A DNA stretch of 64,000 nt from Fredinandcohnia quinoae (lineage in GTDB: Bacteria; Bacillota; Bacilli; Bacillales; Bacillaceae_L), in contig NZ_JAKTTI010000002.1 of assembly GCF_022427965.1 (NCBI RefSeq), positions 186,001 through 250,000 of the forward strand, written 5' to 3'. The position numbers were made by a program, and so were the translations under genes. Positions 45,564 to 54,374 of the stretch are shown in pieces (the stretch's first letter is position 1; every line of letters starts with the position of its first letter). The notes below the pieces were generated by a model. It saw nothing but the letters and a program-made list of their open reading frames with translations. It did not search any database and was not told where the DNA came from.

Positions 45564-45833
45564 ATGTTTATTTCCTCCTTTCTATGTACTAATCTTATCC
45601 TGATTGAAAGAATGTCATAATGAGCCACGGATATATTTTTAGATAGGACTTGAGGCTTATAGGGTACTAGACCTAGAATTAGTAATAAAACAATGATGAT
45701 CTTTTGCTCCTAACCTAGATTGTTAAATGCATTCAAATTTTCTCTCACTGTGCTGGTTATTCGTACCTCATAAGATAAAACTTTGCCTCCTGTCTTTCTT
45801 TTTGACATTGTTATAACTGCGTTTACAAAAATA

Positions 45834-46057
45834 AAGGAAAAAATTCCGCTTAAGTTTGAAAATACTCATATTTCTCTTAAAATAAAGGAAGATATTCCGC
45901 CTATATTACAAAACTCATAAGGTTTTGTCCTTTTTAGAGCTGATAAGCGGAAAATCTCCGCTTAAATCTGCAACTTAAGACCCTACCTTACACAATAGCA
46001 GGAAAATCTCCGCTTATATCTTCTAATATACACATCAGCCGGAAAATCCCCGCCTAT
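45834..46057. repeat. Five scattered palindromic GGAAAAT-TCCGC repeats
   Basis: GGAAAAATTCCGC-like cores occur at about 45836, 45887, 45949, 46001 and 46041 (gaps 51, 62, 52, 40 bp). The clearest copy, AAGCGGAAAATCTCCGCTT, has 7-bp arms. The array fills the liaI to kinase gap (45564-46097); nothing else was seen in that gap. Confidence 0.75.
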
Positions 46058-46077
46058 GTTTTCTCATACCAATTCAA

Positions 46078-46113
46078 AAAAACTAGCCCAAAGTTTTTTA
46101 CTTCGAGCTAGCT
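46078..46113 (-). terminator. Terminator after the KinB-like kinase
   Basis: CTAGCCCAAAGT (46083-46094) pairs with ACTTCGAGCTAG (46100-46111), with seven Ts on the minus strand. It overlaps the kinase end. Confidence 0.8.
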
Positions 46114-47369
46114 CTGTTTTGTATTTTTAAGACTGGAATATCAATTGATACTGTAGTACCAATTTCTAATTCACTCTTATAAGAAATTGTCCCGTTCATT
46201 GCATGGATAATTCTTGTCGAAACCGTTGTCCCTACACCGGTCCCCTTATCTTTTGTTGTATAAAATAATGTTCCAATTCTGTCAAGTTGATCTGCATCCA
46301 TCCCCTTACCTGTATCTGTAATAGCGATGTATGCAGAATCATCATCTGACGATAACTCAATGGTTACAGAACCGCCTGTACTTGTTGCCTCAATTCCATT
46401 TTTAATAATATTTACAAGCGCCTGCTTTAATTGATTTCGATCAGTTTTTACAACCGATTCATCATTCAAATGATGAGTTAGCCTTACCCCTTCCTTTGCT
46501 GCCAAGGGATCGAGTAGTTGGATCACATTATAGATCACTTCTCGTAATTTTAATTCTTCTACCTTCTCGAATTGGGGCTTTGCAAAATTTAAATAGTCAT
46601 TAATAATAGATTCAGCCCGACCTAATTCACTTAACACTAGCGGAAAGTATGATTCTTGTTTTTTCATCTCTTCTTTTTGCATCAATTGGAGAAATCCTTT
46701 TACGACTGTTAAAGGGTTACGAACTTCATGAGCGATCGATGCAGCTAATTCACCAAGTGTATTTAACTTCTCTGCACGCTGAATCTCCTTTTTCATCATC
46801 AATCTTTCAATCATTCCCTCAATTAAAATAGTGGATAAAAAAATCCCAAAAACATTGACAATACAAATAATACTTATGACAAACAACACTTCTGTTAAAT
46901 CATACATGTGCTTATAAGAAAAAATATGGAATGACATCACTGAAAAAATTACAAATGGCGGCCACAATCCAATTAATACAGCCACAATGATTCTATTTTT
47001 AGGCTTATATTTCCAAAATTGCTTATAAAATAACATTGGAAGAACTGCAGATAATGAAGTAATGATATATGGTAAATATAAAAACTCCCCACCTATTATT
47101 GTCCGTGTTATTAGAATAATAACCAGGACAAATCCACCAGCTAACGGTCCCCCATAGAAAATTGCTAGTAAAAGGGGTACATAACGAAGGTCCCATGTAA
47201 GACCTAGACTATAGTAAGGAAAGATCATACAAAGGAATGCTGTTATCCCTCCACTTATTCCCGCAATTAATGGAAAGTTATTACTTGCTTTATCTTCAAA
47301 TAATAATCTATAAACAAAAATTGGCATGAGCGTAATTAAGACGTGTAAAAGGAGTTTTTCAATGATCAT
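46098..47369 (-). CDS. KinB-like sensor histidine kinase (5TM sensor)
   Basis: This 423-residue kinase has five or six membrane helices in residues 1-195 resembling the 5TMR-LYT sensor (FEDKASNNFPLIAGISGGIT, then DLRYVPLLLAIFYGGPLAGG). A phosphoacceptor domain with ASIAHEVRNPLTVVKGF and a catalytic domain with NIIKNGIEA, DTGKGMDADQL and GTGVGTTV follow. The layout is that of KinB and similar sporulation kinases. ATG 47369 has AGGAG upstream; the ORF is open to 47411. No regulator gene is adjacent. Confidence 0.87.
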   Translation of the reverse strand: MIIEKLLLHVLITLMPIFVYRLLFEDKASNNFPLIAGISGGITAFLCMIFPYYSLGLTWDLRYVPLLLAIFYGGPLAGGFVLVIILITRTIIGGEFLYLPYIITSLSAVLPMLFYKQFWKYKPKNRIIVAVLIGLWPPFVIFSVMSFHIFSYKHMYDLTEVLFVISIICIVNVFGIFLSTILIEGMIERLMMKKEIQRAEKLNTLGELAASIAHEVRNPLTVVKGFLQLMQKEEMKKQESYFPLVLSELGRAESIINDYLNFAKPQFEKVEELKLREVIYNVIQLLDPLAAKEGVRLTHHLNDESVVKTDRNQLKQALVNIIKNGIEATSTGGSVTIELSSDDDSAYIAITDTGKGMDADQLDRIGTLFYTTKDKGTGVGTTVSTRIIHAMNGTISYKSELEIGTTVSIDIPVLKIQNRASSK

Positions 47370-47484
47370 CGCATCTTCTCCTATTTTATAGTTATGTTTA
47401 GAATACGACAAAGGTAGACTATTTCCTCTAAAATTTGAGGAAACATTTTAAAAGTTCTGTACATAATTCAAATAGCGAAATTTA

Positions 47485-47547
47485 TTTTACTTTATAAAGT
47501 AAAATCCACTTGCCTTTTAACGGAATATAATTTACTCTTAGAAGTAA
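47485..47547 (+). promoter_or_regulatory. Promoter with a 20-bp perfect palindrome and a second half-matching site
   Basis: TTTTACTTTATAAAGTAAAA (47485-47504) is a perfect palindrome. TATAAT lies at 47526-47531. TTACTCTTAGAAGTAA (about 47532-47547) is a near-palindromic relative with the same TTACT/AGTAA arms. The sites bracket the promoter of the HTH-containing gene and are probably its autoregulatory operators. Confidence 0.6.
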
Positions 47548-47562
47548 CAGGAGGTGAAAATA

Positions 47563-48609
47563 TTGGAAAATATCCGATTAAATGTTGCTTTATTGCGTAG
47601 AAGAGTACCTAATTTAACTTCAGCTGCACGCTCAGTTGGCTTACGACCTGCTACAGTTTCTAATTTGTGCACAGGAAAAATACCAGTAGGTCGTTCCGAA
47701 GTTCGTACACTTGTTGCACTTGCCGATCTGGCTGAATGCAGTTTGGATGAATTAATCATTAGAGGGGAGAAAATCGAAATGATTGAAACAGGAATAAAAA
47801 CTCTTGATTTATTTGCACCATTAGCAAAAGGTGGAACAATTGGTCTAGTAGCTCGTCCTGGAATGGGTCAATTAGTCTTACTTGCTGAAATGCTTCACAG
47901 ACTTAAAGCGAGTGGTTATGTTACAGTTTTGCTAAAACCTGAGGGAGAGCATCCGGAAGTTAATGACATTATGGATGAAATTCAATTTGTCTCACATACA
48001 ATTGAAGAAGCTTATGAAAAACTTGCAAAACTCGGCAAAGATAAAGAAATTGCTTTTGCTGCTGATCGATCACATGTTATTTCAGGAGAAATTCAGGATC
48101 TTCAGGAACGATTACAAAATATTGGAATTGACTCTGTCACGACTTTCCTTGTTGATTTGAAAGGTGATGTGGTAGATGAGGATTTACCATTCGGACCACT
48201 TGAAACCTTATGGCAATTTGACGCAGACCTATCAGCTAGACATCACTTTCCAGCCGTTAATCCCATCTATTCAACATCTTCTGTACTAGAAGGTGCTCAT
48301 CTAGATCAAACACATCTAACTATTCAGCAACGTGCAAAAAAATTATTACGGCGTTATCGCGAATTACGTTCATTAGTCAGTATTCATGGCGTTGAGAAAC
48401 TCCCAAGCTCTGAAATCCAAACATACAAACGCGGCGAACGCCTTGAAGCTTATTTAACACAACCATTTTACGTAGCAGAAGCTTTTACCGGTAAAAAAGG
48501 AGAATCCATTCAGCTTCAAGATACACTAAATGACATTCGTAAAATTATGGACGGAGTTGTCGATTCAATCGAGGTTGATCAATTGACCTATATTGGAAAA
48601 CTTAACTAA
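47563..48609 (+). CDS. HTH protein fused to a degenerate F1-ATPase beta-subunit-like domain
   Basis: Residues 1-70 form an HTH domain (SAARSVGLRPATVSNLCTGK). From residue 75 the protein resembles AtpD: ETGIKTLDLFAPLAKGG matches the segment before the P-loop, but the P-loop itself reads ARPGMGQLVLL, with Lys and Thr replaced by Gln103 and Leu104. Much of the catalytic core is missing. The C-terminus again follows AtpD (PAVNPIYSTSSVLEG, RYRELRSLVSIHG, LTQPFYVAEAFTGKKGE). It cannot be a working ATPase. TTG 47563 lies eight bases after AGGAGG. It is probably a regulator; the target is unknown. Confidence 0.82.
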   Translation: MENIRLNVALLRRRVPNLTSAARSVGLRPATVSNLCTGKIPVGRSEVRTLVALADLAECSLDELIIRGEKIEMIETGIKTLDLFAPLAKGGTIGLVARPGMGQLVLLAEMLHRLKASGYVTVLLKPEGEHPEVNDIMDEIQFVSHTIEEAYEKLAKLGKDKEIAFAADRSHVISGEIQDLQERLQNIGIDSVTTFLVDLKGDVVDEDLPFGPLETLWQFDADLSARHHFPAVNPIYSTSSVLEGAHLDQTHLTIQQRAKKLLRRYRELRSLVSIHGVEKLPSSEIQTYKRGERLEAYLTQPFYVAEAFTGKKGESIQLQDTLNDIRKIMDGVVDSIEVDQLTYIGKLN

Positions 48610-48621
48610 TATCCCCAAAAA

Positions 48622-48662
48622 TGCAAAAAGCTGTACTGAATTCTATCAGACAGCTTTTTTAG
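48622..48662. terminator. Bidirectional terminator between the HTH-AtpD gene and ctaG-like gene
   Basis: AAAAAGCTGT pairs with ACAGCTTTTTT across a 15-base loop. It overlaps the end of the minus-strand gene. Confidence 0.8.
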
Positions 48663-49488
48663 CTCTTCGTTCTTTTAAATAAATCAATAACGCTCCAATT
48701 CCGAATAGAACTGCCTGGGATATTCCCAATAGAATCGCCCCATTTTTCTGTTCAGCAAACGGAGGGTACGGTAATAAAGTTTCAAGGAAGTTGGCTGGTA
48801 TTTCTGTTCCAGGCGGCAAACATAACTCTAAAGCTGAAAGCATTAAGCTTGTATCACTATACACAGTGTATAGCTCTTTATCAGCTAGTAGTAAGAATAA
48901 CGTAACAGGAATAAATAATAGTACGTTTACAAAAATATAAATGAATTTTTTCTTTATATTTAATCGGTCATATTTCTGAATCGGTGATATTAATGGCCAC
49001 CATACTAACATCGCAGCTACTACTAAACCAATTAAAAAGAAGTAATTTGTAAAATAACCTGTTCTTATCCAATCAAATACAACCGGAATATGATATCCCA
49101 TGAACAAGGCATGGAACAGAACAATTGTAAAAACAGGATGTGTAAGAACGGAATATATTTTTCTAGCAACGCCTTTATTAAGCAGCTTTTCAAGTAAATC
49201 AGTTTTTAAGCCCATGACTATTAATGGGGCAACTACAAGTAAAAGCAAGATCATTTGAATGATATGGGCTCGAAAAAGCATTCTCCCTAATAGATTTAGT
49301 GGACTTCCCATGGTTAATAAAATTAGGATCATACTGCTTATAAAAGCGATTGATTTAAATGTAGTATGACTCTTTGATGTCGGTAAAAGAAATAAATATA
49401 GAACAATAAGGATTAAAGAAAAAAAGATAATTCCGCCATTCCACTGGGCATGAAAACTAAAGCCCTCCAAAATTTGACCTATCATCAT
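48646..49488 (-). CDS. CtaG-like cytochrome c oxidase assembly membrane protein
   Basis: This 280-residue protein has about seven helices and conserved His-containing helix ends (LFRAHIIQMILLLLVVAPLI, LFHALFMGYHIP), typical of the CtaG_2/caa3-assembly family. It is thought to help copper insertion or heme-copper oxidase assembly. No oxidase genes are nearby. It starts at ATG 49488 or the adjacent in-frame ATG. Confidence 0.82.
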   Translation of the reverse strand: MMIGQILEGFSFHAQWNGGIIFFSLILIVLYLFLLPTSKSHTTFKSIAFISSMILILLTMGSPLNLLGRMLFRAHIIQMILLLLVVAPLIVMGLKTDLLEKLLNKGVARKIYSVLTHPVFTIVLFHALFMGYHIPVVFDWIRTGYFTNYFFLIGLVVAAMLVWWPLISPIQKYDRLNIKKKFIYIFVNVLLFIPVTLFLLLADKELYTVYSDTSLMLSALELCLPPGTEIPANFLETLLPYPPFAEQKNGAILLGISQAVLFGIGALLIYLKERRAKKAV

Positions 49489-49666
49489 GTATCACCAAAC
49501 TTTTTTAGATATATATCTATTGTAAGGATACATCACATGTAAGGTATGTGATATAAATCACAGTTTTCCAACTCAAAGTGGAATCTCCATAAAAAAGCCA
49601 TAATTCCTACCAAACTCAAAAAGCTTGTTCAAGTAAATTCGTAAGGCATCAAATAGTCATTTCATT

Positions 49667-51283
49667 TTATCGACGATTCTGCATGTATTTCAGCCATTTC
49701 CTTTGCTTATAGCTCCCTAAGAAATAACCGATTAATGAGAGTCCCAGTGCACCAGAGGATATTTTCCAGATGAGTGAATCCCCTAAATGGATTCCGACCA
49801 TTATTCCAACAGCACTCAACAGGGATAGCTGGAATGCATACTTCTTTTGGTTCTCATAAATTGTAAATTGAAATTGTCTTCGTTGTTCAGTTTCCTTCAT
49901 CTCTTCAAGCTTTTGTGGGGTTTGTAGAATTTCCCCAATCGAATGAAAGACTTTGAAAAGCGGTTGCGAGTTGATCCATTTCCATATGAGGTCCCATTTG
50001 TTACCTCCTTGTTGTTTAATCCACTCGATAAAGGTTGGTTTCCAAACATCCATTTGATCTTCATCTGGAGCAATTGTATGTACCATTCCCTCTATCGTTA
50101 CAAAAGATCTTCCTAAAAAGACAAATCGAGTAGGAACTTGGATCGGTAGTGCTCGAACAACATCATTCATTTCTCTTTTTAATGCAAAAAGATCCACATT
50201 CTCTAACTTAGTAAGATCAAAGGATAACCATTCTGCCAATAATTTTTCAATCATTTTGTCATCAGCATTCGGTAACAAGAAACCTAAATCAGATAGACAC
50301 TCGATGACAGCTGGATAATTTTTTACCAATACACCTTCAACTAACCTCTGAAAAGTATCAGCATCCTTCTTTGAAATTTCTCCTACCATTCCAAAGTCAA
50401 GTAACACGATTGTACCATCTTGTCTAATGAGGATATTCCCTGCATGAGGGTCAGCATGAAATAGCCCAGCTTCTAGCCATTGAGGTAAAAACATCAATAA
50501 GAGCCTTTGTGCCATTTCTTTACGATTAATCTGATGTTCACCCAGCTTTTCAAGTTCAGTTACTTTTATTCCATCAATCCATTCCATAACCAGTACCCTT
50601 GATGTACATAGGTCTGGATAGAAAGATGGGATTTTCAGACCATTCAACTCTTTAAAGTGCTCCTGAAAATATAAGGCTGCCTCCATTTCTTTTTCAAAAT
50701 CAAGTTCTCGTTCAATGACTTGTTTCAATTCCTGAAATAACACCTTAAAGTTAATGAAGCCCTTTGGTACAGGTGCAAAATAATGAGCAAACCAAATAAT
50801 GATTGCTAATGAGTGAAAATCTGTTTGCACAATTGAACGTATATTAGGTCTCTGAACCTTAATCGCAACCAAAGTACCATCATTTAATACTCCTTGAAAA
50901 ACTTCCCCGATTGAAGCTGATGCAATTGATTGCGTATTTATTGAACGCACCCTTTGCTCAATCGATCCGTTCCACTCCTTTTCCAAAATTTCTTTAATGT
51001 CCTCCCAAGGCGAAGGAGGTACTTTATCAACTAAGTCTTGAATTTGACGAATAAATGCATTTGGAAGTAAATCCCCACGAATACTCAATAATTGGCCTAT
51101 TTTGATCAACAATCCTTCTAGGTCAAATAAGGTTGTACGGAAGGTTTTACCTACCTTTTCCCAAAGCTTCTCCCATTCATGCTCTGGCTTTTTCGTCAAT
51201 TTGTACCAATATACCTGAATGAATATCGAAAATGCCATAGACAAAACCTTATACATTCTAATCAGTTTGCGATTGGATTTCAT
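49667..51283 (-). CDS. AarF/UbiB (ABC1) family atypical kinase
   Basis: This is a 538-residue ABC1 family protein. The KxGQ motif is in LLIKIGQLLSIRGDLLP near residue 60, the Ala-rich loop in QSIASASIGEVFQG, the ion-pair Lys in LVAIKVQRP and the catalytic loop in FHADPHAGNILI with DFGMVG. Two membrane helices end the protein. The family acts in isoprenoid-quinone metabolism by an unclear ATPase role. GAGGGAG precedes ATG 51283. Confidence 0.9.
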   Translation of the reverse strand: MKSNRKLIRMYKVLSMAFSIFIQVYWYKLTKKPEHEWEKLWEKVGKTFRTTLFDLEGLLIKIGQLLSIRGDLLPNAFIRQIQDLVDKVPPSPWEDIKEILEKEWNGSIEQRVRSINTQSIASASIGEVFQGVLNDGTLVAIKVQRPNIRSIVQTDFHSLAIIIWFAHYFAPVPKGFINFKVLFQELKQVIERELDFEKEMEAALYFQEHFKELNGLKIPSFYPDLCTSRVLVMEWIDGIKVTELEKLGEHQINRKEMAQRLLLMFLPQWLEAGLFHADPHAGNILIRQDGTIVLLDFGMVGEISKKDADTFQRLVEGVLVKNYPAVIECLSDLGFLLPNADDKMIEKLLAEWLSFDLTKLENVDLFALKREMNDVVRALPIQVPTRFVFLGRSFVTIEGMVHTIAPDEDQMDVWKPTFIEWIKQQGGNKWDLIWKWINSQPLFKVFHSIGEILQTPQKLEEMKETEQRRQFQFTIYENQKKYAFQLSLLSAVGIMVGIHLGDSLIWKISSGALGLSLIGYFLGSYKQRKWLKYMQNRR

Positions 51284-51298
51284 GAATCTCCCTCACAA

Positions 51299-51472
51299 TC
51301 AACTATTTTTGCCAATCGATAGTAAATGGGTTGTAAAAAATTTAGGAAAAATGACGAATTCTGTCCCAAATTCCTTTGCCATTTTGATATAATGAATACA
51401 TTGCGAAGCAAACTCATCAAATGAATGAATTGTTTGAAGATGATATTTCACTGCCGAAACTCTCATTTTCAA
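51299..51472 (-). pseudogene. N-terminal fragment of a carbon-nitrogen hydrolase (YhcX/nitrilase-like)
   Basis: Only 57 residues remain: VSAVKYHLQTIHSFDEFASQ near the start and EFGTEFVIFPKFFTTHLLS before the stop, matching the first strands of nitrilase-family enzymes such as YhcX. The catalytic Glu of the FPEFF motif is replaced by Lys. The ribosome site AAGGAGGG and the TTG 51472 start are intact. The stop lies 15 bp before the AarF gene. It may now act only as a leader for that gene. Confidence 0.65.
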
Positions 51473-51665
51473 TATTTAATCCCTCCTTATAAACACTTAC
51501 TTCGATTATACAATTTTTCCTAAAATAAAACAGTCAAAGTATGTGCCTTATAGAACATGAACTTCATAGATTAATATTGTAAAATTTTCGTAATATCATT
51601 GAAACATTTCCGCAACATAAAACGTCTTATATAGTGAAGAATATCCAACAAAGAGGGAATGCGTG

Positions 51666-52682
51666 ATGTCAGGGAGAATGAACAGAAGAAGAAGAAGGAA
51701 AAGGAAATTACATTTTATCAAATTGGTCGGGTTATTCAGCTTTATTATTTTAGTAGGTTTAAGTTCTTATTTAATTTTACAGTCTAAATTTCAGGCAGAA
51801 GCAAATGCAGCACCACCTAAATCCGAACAATCGGCAGAGCATAATTTGAAAGAAGACCTAAAAGACCAAATTGATAAAAACAAGGCAAAAGACAAAGCAA
51901 CCAAAGAAAATAATGACAGCTTAGAACAAGAAAAGCTAGATAAAAAGAAAGCAAATTCTAACAAAGAAACAGATGAGAAGAACACTGAAAAAGAGAATTC
52001 TAAAAATAGCGAAAAAAATACAGGAACTGATAAAGTTATAGATAAAAAACCCCCAACAAATGCAACAGAACCACCAGTAACAACTTCAAAGACAGTATAT
52101 CTTACCTTTGACGATGGTCCACATAAGGTTTCAGGTGACATTCTTGCATTATTAGAAGAATACAATGCGAAAGCAACTTTTTTTATGCTCGATGGAAATA
52201 TGAAGATGTATCCAGATGCAGTAAAAAAGATGGTACAACAAGGTCATGGTGTTGGTTCACACGGTGTAACACATGATAAAAATAAATTCTATAAATCTAC
52301 AAATTCCGTAATTGGCGAAATGAGTCAAACATTGCAAACCATTCATAACCTTACTGGTGTAGATTCTGACTTAATTCGTACTCCATATGGAAGCTCACCA
52401 CATATGACACCTGCTTACAAAAAAGCTGTTGTCAATGCAGGGTATAAAATGTGGGATTGGAACATCGACAGCAGAGATTGGTATTTCAAAGATTCCAGAT
52501 ATGTTGATAGTGTAATCGAACAGTTTAATAAAGTAAAAAATGGTAACGAACCAATCGTCATCTTACTTCATGAAAAACCAGAGACACTTGCACAATTACC
52601 TAAATTACTAGATTACTTGAGTGAACAAAACTATGAATTCAAAGCAATTGACTCCTCAATGGAGCCTATACAATTTCCTTAA
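51666..52682 (+). CDS. Membrane-anchored polysaccharide (peptidoglycan) deacetylase
   Basis: This enzyme removes acetyl groups from wall GlcNAc or MurNAc. A basic N-terminus and one helix (about 20-40) anchor it. A charged, Lys/Glu/Asn-rich linker (about 45-140) spans the wall. The NodB domain (about 145-335) has YLTFDDGPH, GSHGVTH, IRTPYGSS and WNIDSRDW, and ends with IVILLHE. The metal ligands Asp and His-x3-His are present. GAGGG lies eight bases before ATG 51666. Confidence 0.9.
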   Translation: MSGRMNRRRRRKRKLHFIKLVGLFSFIILVGLSSYLILQSKFQAEANAAPPKSEQSAEHNLKEDLKDQIDKNKAKDKATKENNDSLEQEKLDKKKANSNKETDEKNTEKENSKNSEKNTGTDKVIDKKPPTNATEPPVTTSKTVYLTFDDGPHKVSGDILALLEEYNAKATFFMLDGNMKMYPDAVKKMVQQGHGVGSHGVTHDKNKFYKSTNSVIGEMSQTLQTIHNLTGVDSDLIRTPYGSSPHMTPAYKKAVVNAGYKMWDWNIDSRDWYFKDSRYVDSVIEQFNKVKNGNEPIVILLHEKPETLAQLPKLLDYLSEQNYEFKAIDSSMEPIQFP

Positions 52683-52687
52683 TGTAT

Positions 52688-52718
52688 ATAAAGAAAACTC
52701 GCCGATTGGCGAGTTTTC
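52688..52718. terminator. Bidirectional terminator between the deacetylase and MFS genes
   Basis: AAAACTCGCC and GGCGAGTTTT enclose GATT. Confidence 0.9.
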
Positions 52719-52720
52719 TT

Positions 52721-53962
52721 TTAATTCACTTCTAATTTCACTCCACCCTTCCCTTTCTTCTCTGGACTGAAAATTAGTGGAAGAATAATGATAACTCCAA
52801 TTATGAACAATGCCGCTGAAACTTGATAAGAGATGGAAAGACCTACCTTTGACTTTAATACCCCCGCAATACTCATCATGATGACCATCCCTCCCATGAA
52901 GAGTGGTGTCATAATACCATTTACCCTACCTACAAACGATTCCTCTGAATTTTGAAGAATCATCGTATTAATACTAATTTGAATCGCTGGCATCATAAAG
53001 CCACTAAAGAATTGAGCAACTAGCGTTAGCCATAAAATCGTTGAGAATCCCATTATTGACATTGTAATTGCATCGACTACCATACCGATTGCCAAAAGAA
53101 GGATTGGCGAAATTTTCTTTGATAAAGCTAAAGCAACTCCCCCGCCAAGAATCATCGCAATCCCATTTATCGCTAGAAACCATTGTAAGAATTCCTTTTC
53201 TAAATGTAATTGTTCGGTCACGATAAATATTCCTAGTGGTTGAATAAGCCCAATTCCAAGACCCGCCATTAGGAAGTTCCCTCCAAGGATAGTAAGGAAA
53301 CGACTATTTCGAACATATTTAAAGCCTTGGATTAATTCCTCCTTGACTGTCGATTCTACTTCCTTCGTTTCAATCCGATCCTTAGGAAGGAAGGTCAACG
53401 CTGCAGCAGAGAGCAAAAACATAACTCCAGTAATAGCGATTGATATATGAATCCCAAATTGTTGGAAAAAGAAGGTGCCAATAACAGGTCCTAAAATCAT
53501 AAAGATCGCAAACATTGTTTGGTACAAGGACATTCCCATTTGCATTTGTGCAGCTGGTATATGAATTTTAAACAATTTCATTCCTGATGGCTGAGAAAAT
53601 TGAGATAGAATCGCTGAAATCAGCATCGCAAAGAATACAGCTTTCCATGTGGCAAACACAAGAAGCGCAAGTACAACAAATACAGAGATTGCACTTAAGA
53701 TATCACACCAAACCATCGTCCGCTTCGGTCGCCAACGGTCCGCAAAAGTCCCTCCAATTATTGAAAAAATAAAAATTGGGGCAAATTCCGCAACAGAAAT
53801 CAGTGATACGGCAAATGGATCCCCATCTGTTTCTTCCATCACAAATAATAATACTGAAAAATTTCGAATCCAGATTCCAAGCTGCAAAAATAATCCAGAA
53901 GCTAATATTGCCTGGATAAATTTATTCCGAAATAAACTTGTGATACTGCCATCTTGTGTCAT
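52721..53962 (-). CDS. MFS exporter, DHA3/macrolide-efflux-like
   Basis: This 12-helix transporter of about 413 residues begins SLFRNKFIQAILASGLFLQL and has TFADRWRPKRTMVWCD between helices 2 and 3, as in the MefA/DHA3 group. The substrate is unknown. ATG 53962 is eight bases after GGAGG; ATG 53968 is only two or three away. Confidence 0.83.
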   Translation of the reverse strand: MTQDGSITSLFRNKFIQAILASGLFLQLGIWIRNFSVLLFVMEETDGDPFAVSLISVAEFAPIFIFSIIGGTFADRWRPKRTMVWCDILSAISVFVVLALLVFATWKAVFFAMLISAILSQFSQPSGMKLFKIHIPAAQMQMGMSLYQTMFAIFMILGPVIGTFFFQQFGIHISIAITGVMFLLSAAALTFLPKDRIETKEVESTVKEELIQGFKYVRNSRFLTILGGNFLMAGLGIGLIQPLGIFIVTEQLHLEKEFLQWFLAINGIAMILGGGVALALSKKISPILLLAIGMVVDAITMSIMGFSTILWLTLVAQFFSGFMMPAIQISINTMILQNSEESFVGRVNGIMTPLFMGGMVIMMSIAGVLKSKVGLSISYQVSAALFIIGVIIILPLIFSPEKKGKGGVKLEVN

Positions 53963-54128
53963 AGGCATTTTCCTCCACTTTTTTTCTTATGTTAAGACTT
54001 TAAATGAATATGGTGAATTTTACAATAGTTTATATATGCCTATTTTTCACCCATTATTTGCTATATTTTTTTATTTTATTGATATACACTATACTAATAT
54101 CGAGATTTTAAAAAGAAGGTGTTACTAT

Positions 54129-54326
54129 ATGAATGGGCAAAATCGCTCAAATATCGTTCCGGGTGCCAGGGTTAATATTGTATTAAAGCAGGATCAAAAA
54201 TCCGGAAAACTCACGAATGGAATTGTTAAAGATATTTTAACAAAATCAAGTTCACATCCCCATGGGATCAAAGTTCGGCTTATGGATGGGCAGGTTGGAC
54301 GAGTAAAGGAAATTATTGAGGAATAA
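54129..54326 (+). CDS. ywbE: YwbE-family protein
   Basis: This 65-residue protein contains IVPGARVNIVLKQDQKSGKL, GIVKDILTKSSSHPHGIKVR and GRVKEI, the conserved YwbE (DUF2196) pattern. AGAAGGTG precedes ATG 54129. A longer in-frame ORF upstream (to 53649) overlaps the MFS gene and is not protein-like. Its function is unknown. Confidence 0.9.
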   Translation: MNGQNRSNIVPGARVNIVLKQDQKSGKLTNGIVKDILTKSSSHPHGIKVRLMDGQVGRVKEIIEE

Positions 54327-54374
54327 TGAAATAAATTGATCTAAAATTAGTTAAGAGAAACGAGGAATTTTTAT

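Noticed and set aside
47554-47759. 73-codon minus-strand ORF opposite the HTH gene
   Set aside because: It is a shadow of the HTH-AtpD-like gene, with no ribosome site.
51791-52165. 124-codon minus-strand ORF rich in Ser, Phe and Leu
   Set aside because: It is the reverse of the Lys/Glu-rich linker of the deacetylase, a composition artefact.
53649-54128. Upstream extension of the YwbE ORF
   Set aside because: The extension is antisense to the MFS gene and low in protein-like content; ATG 54129 has its own ribosome site.
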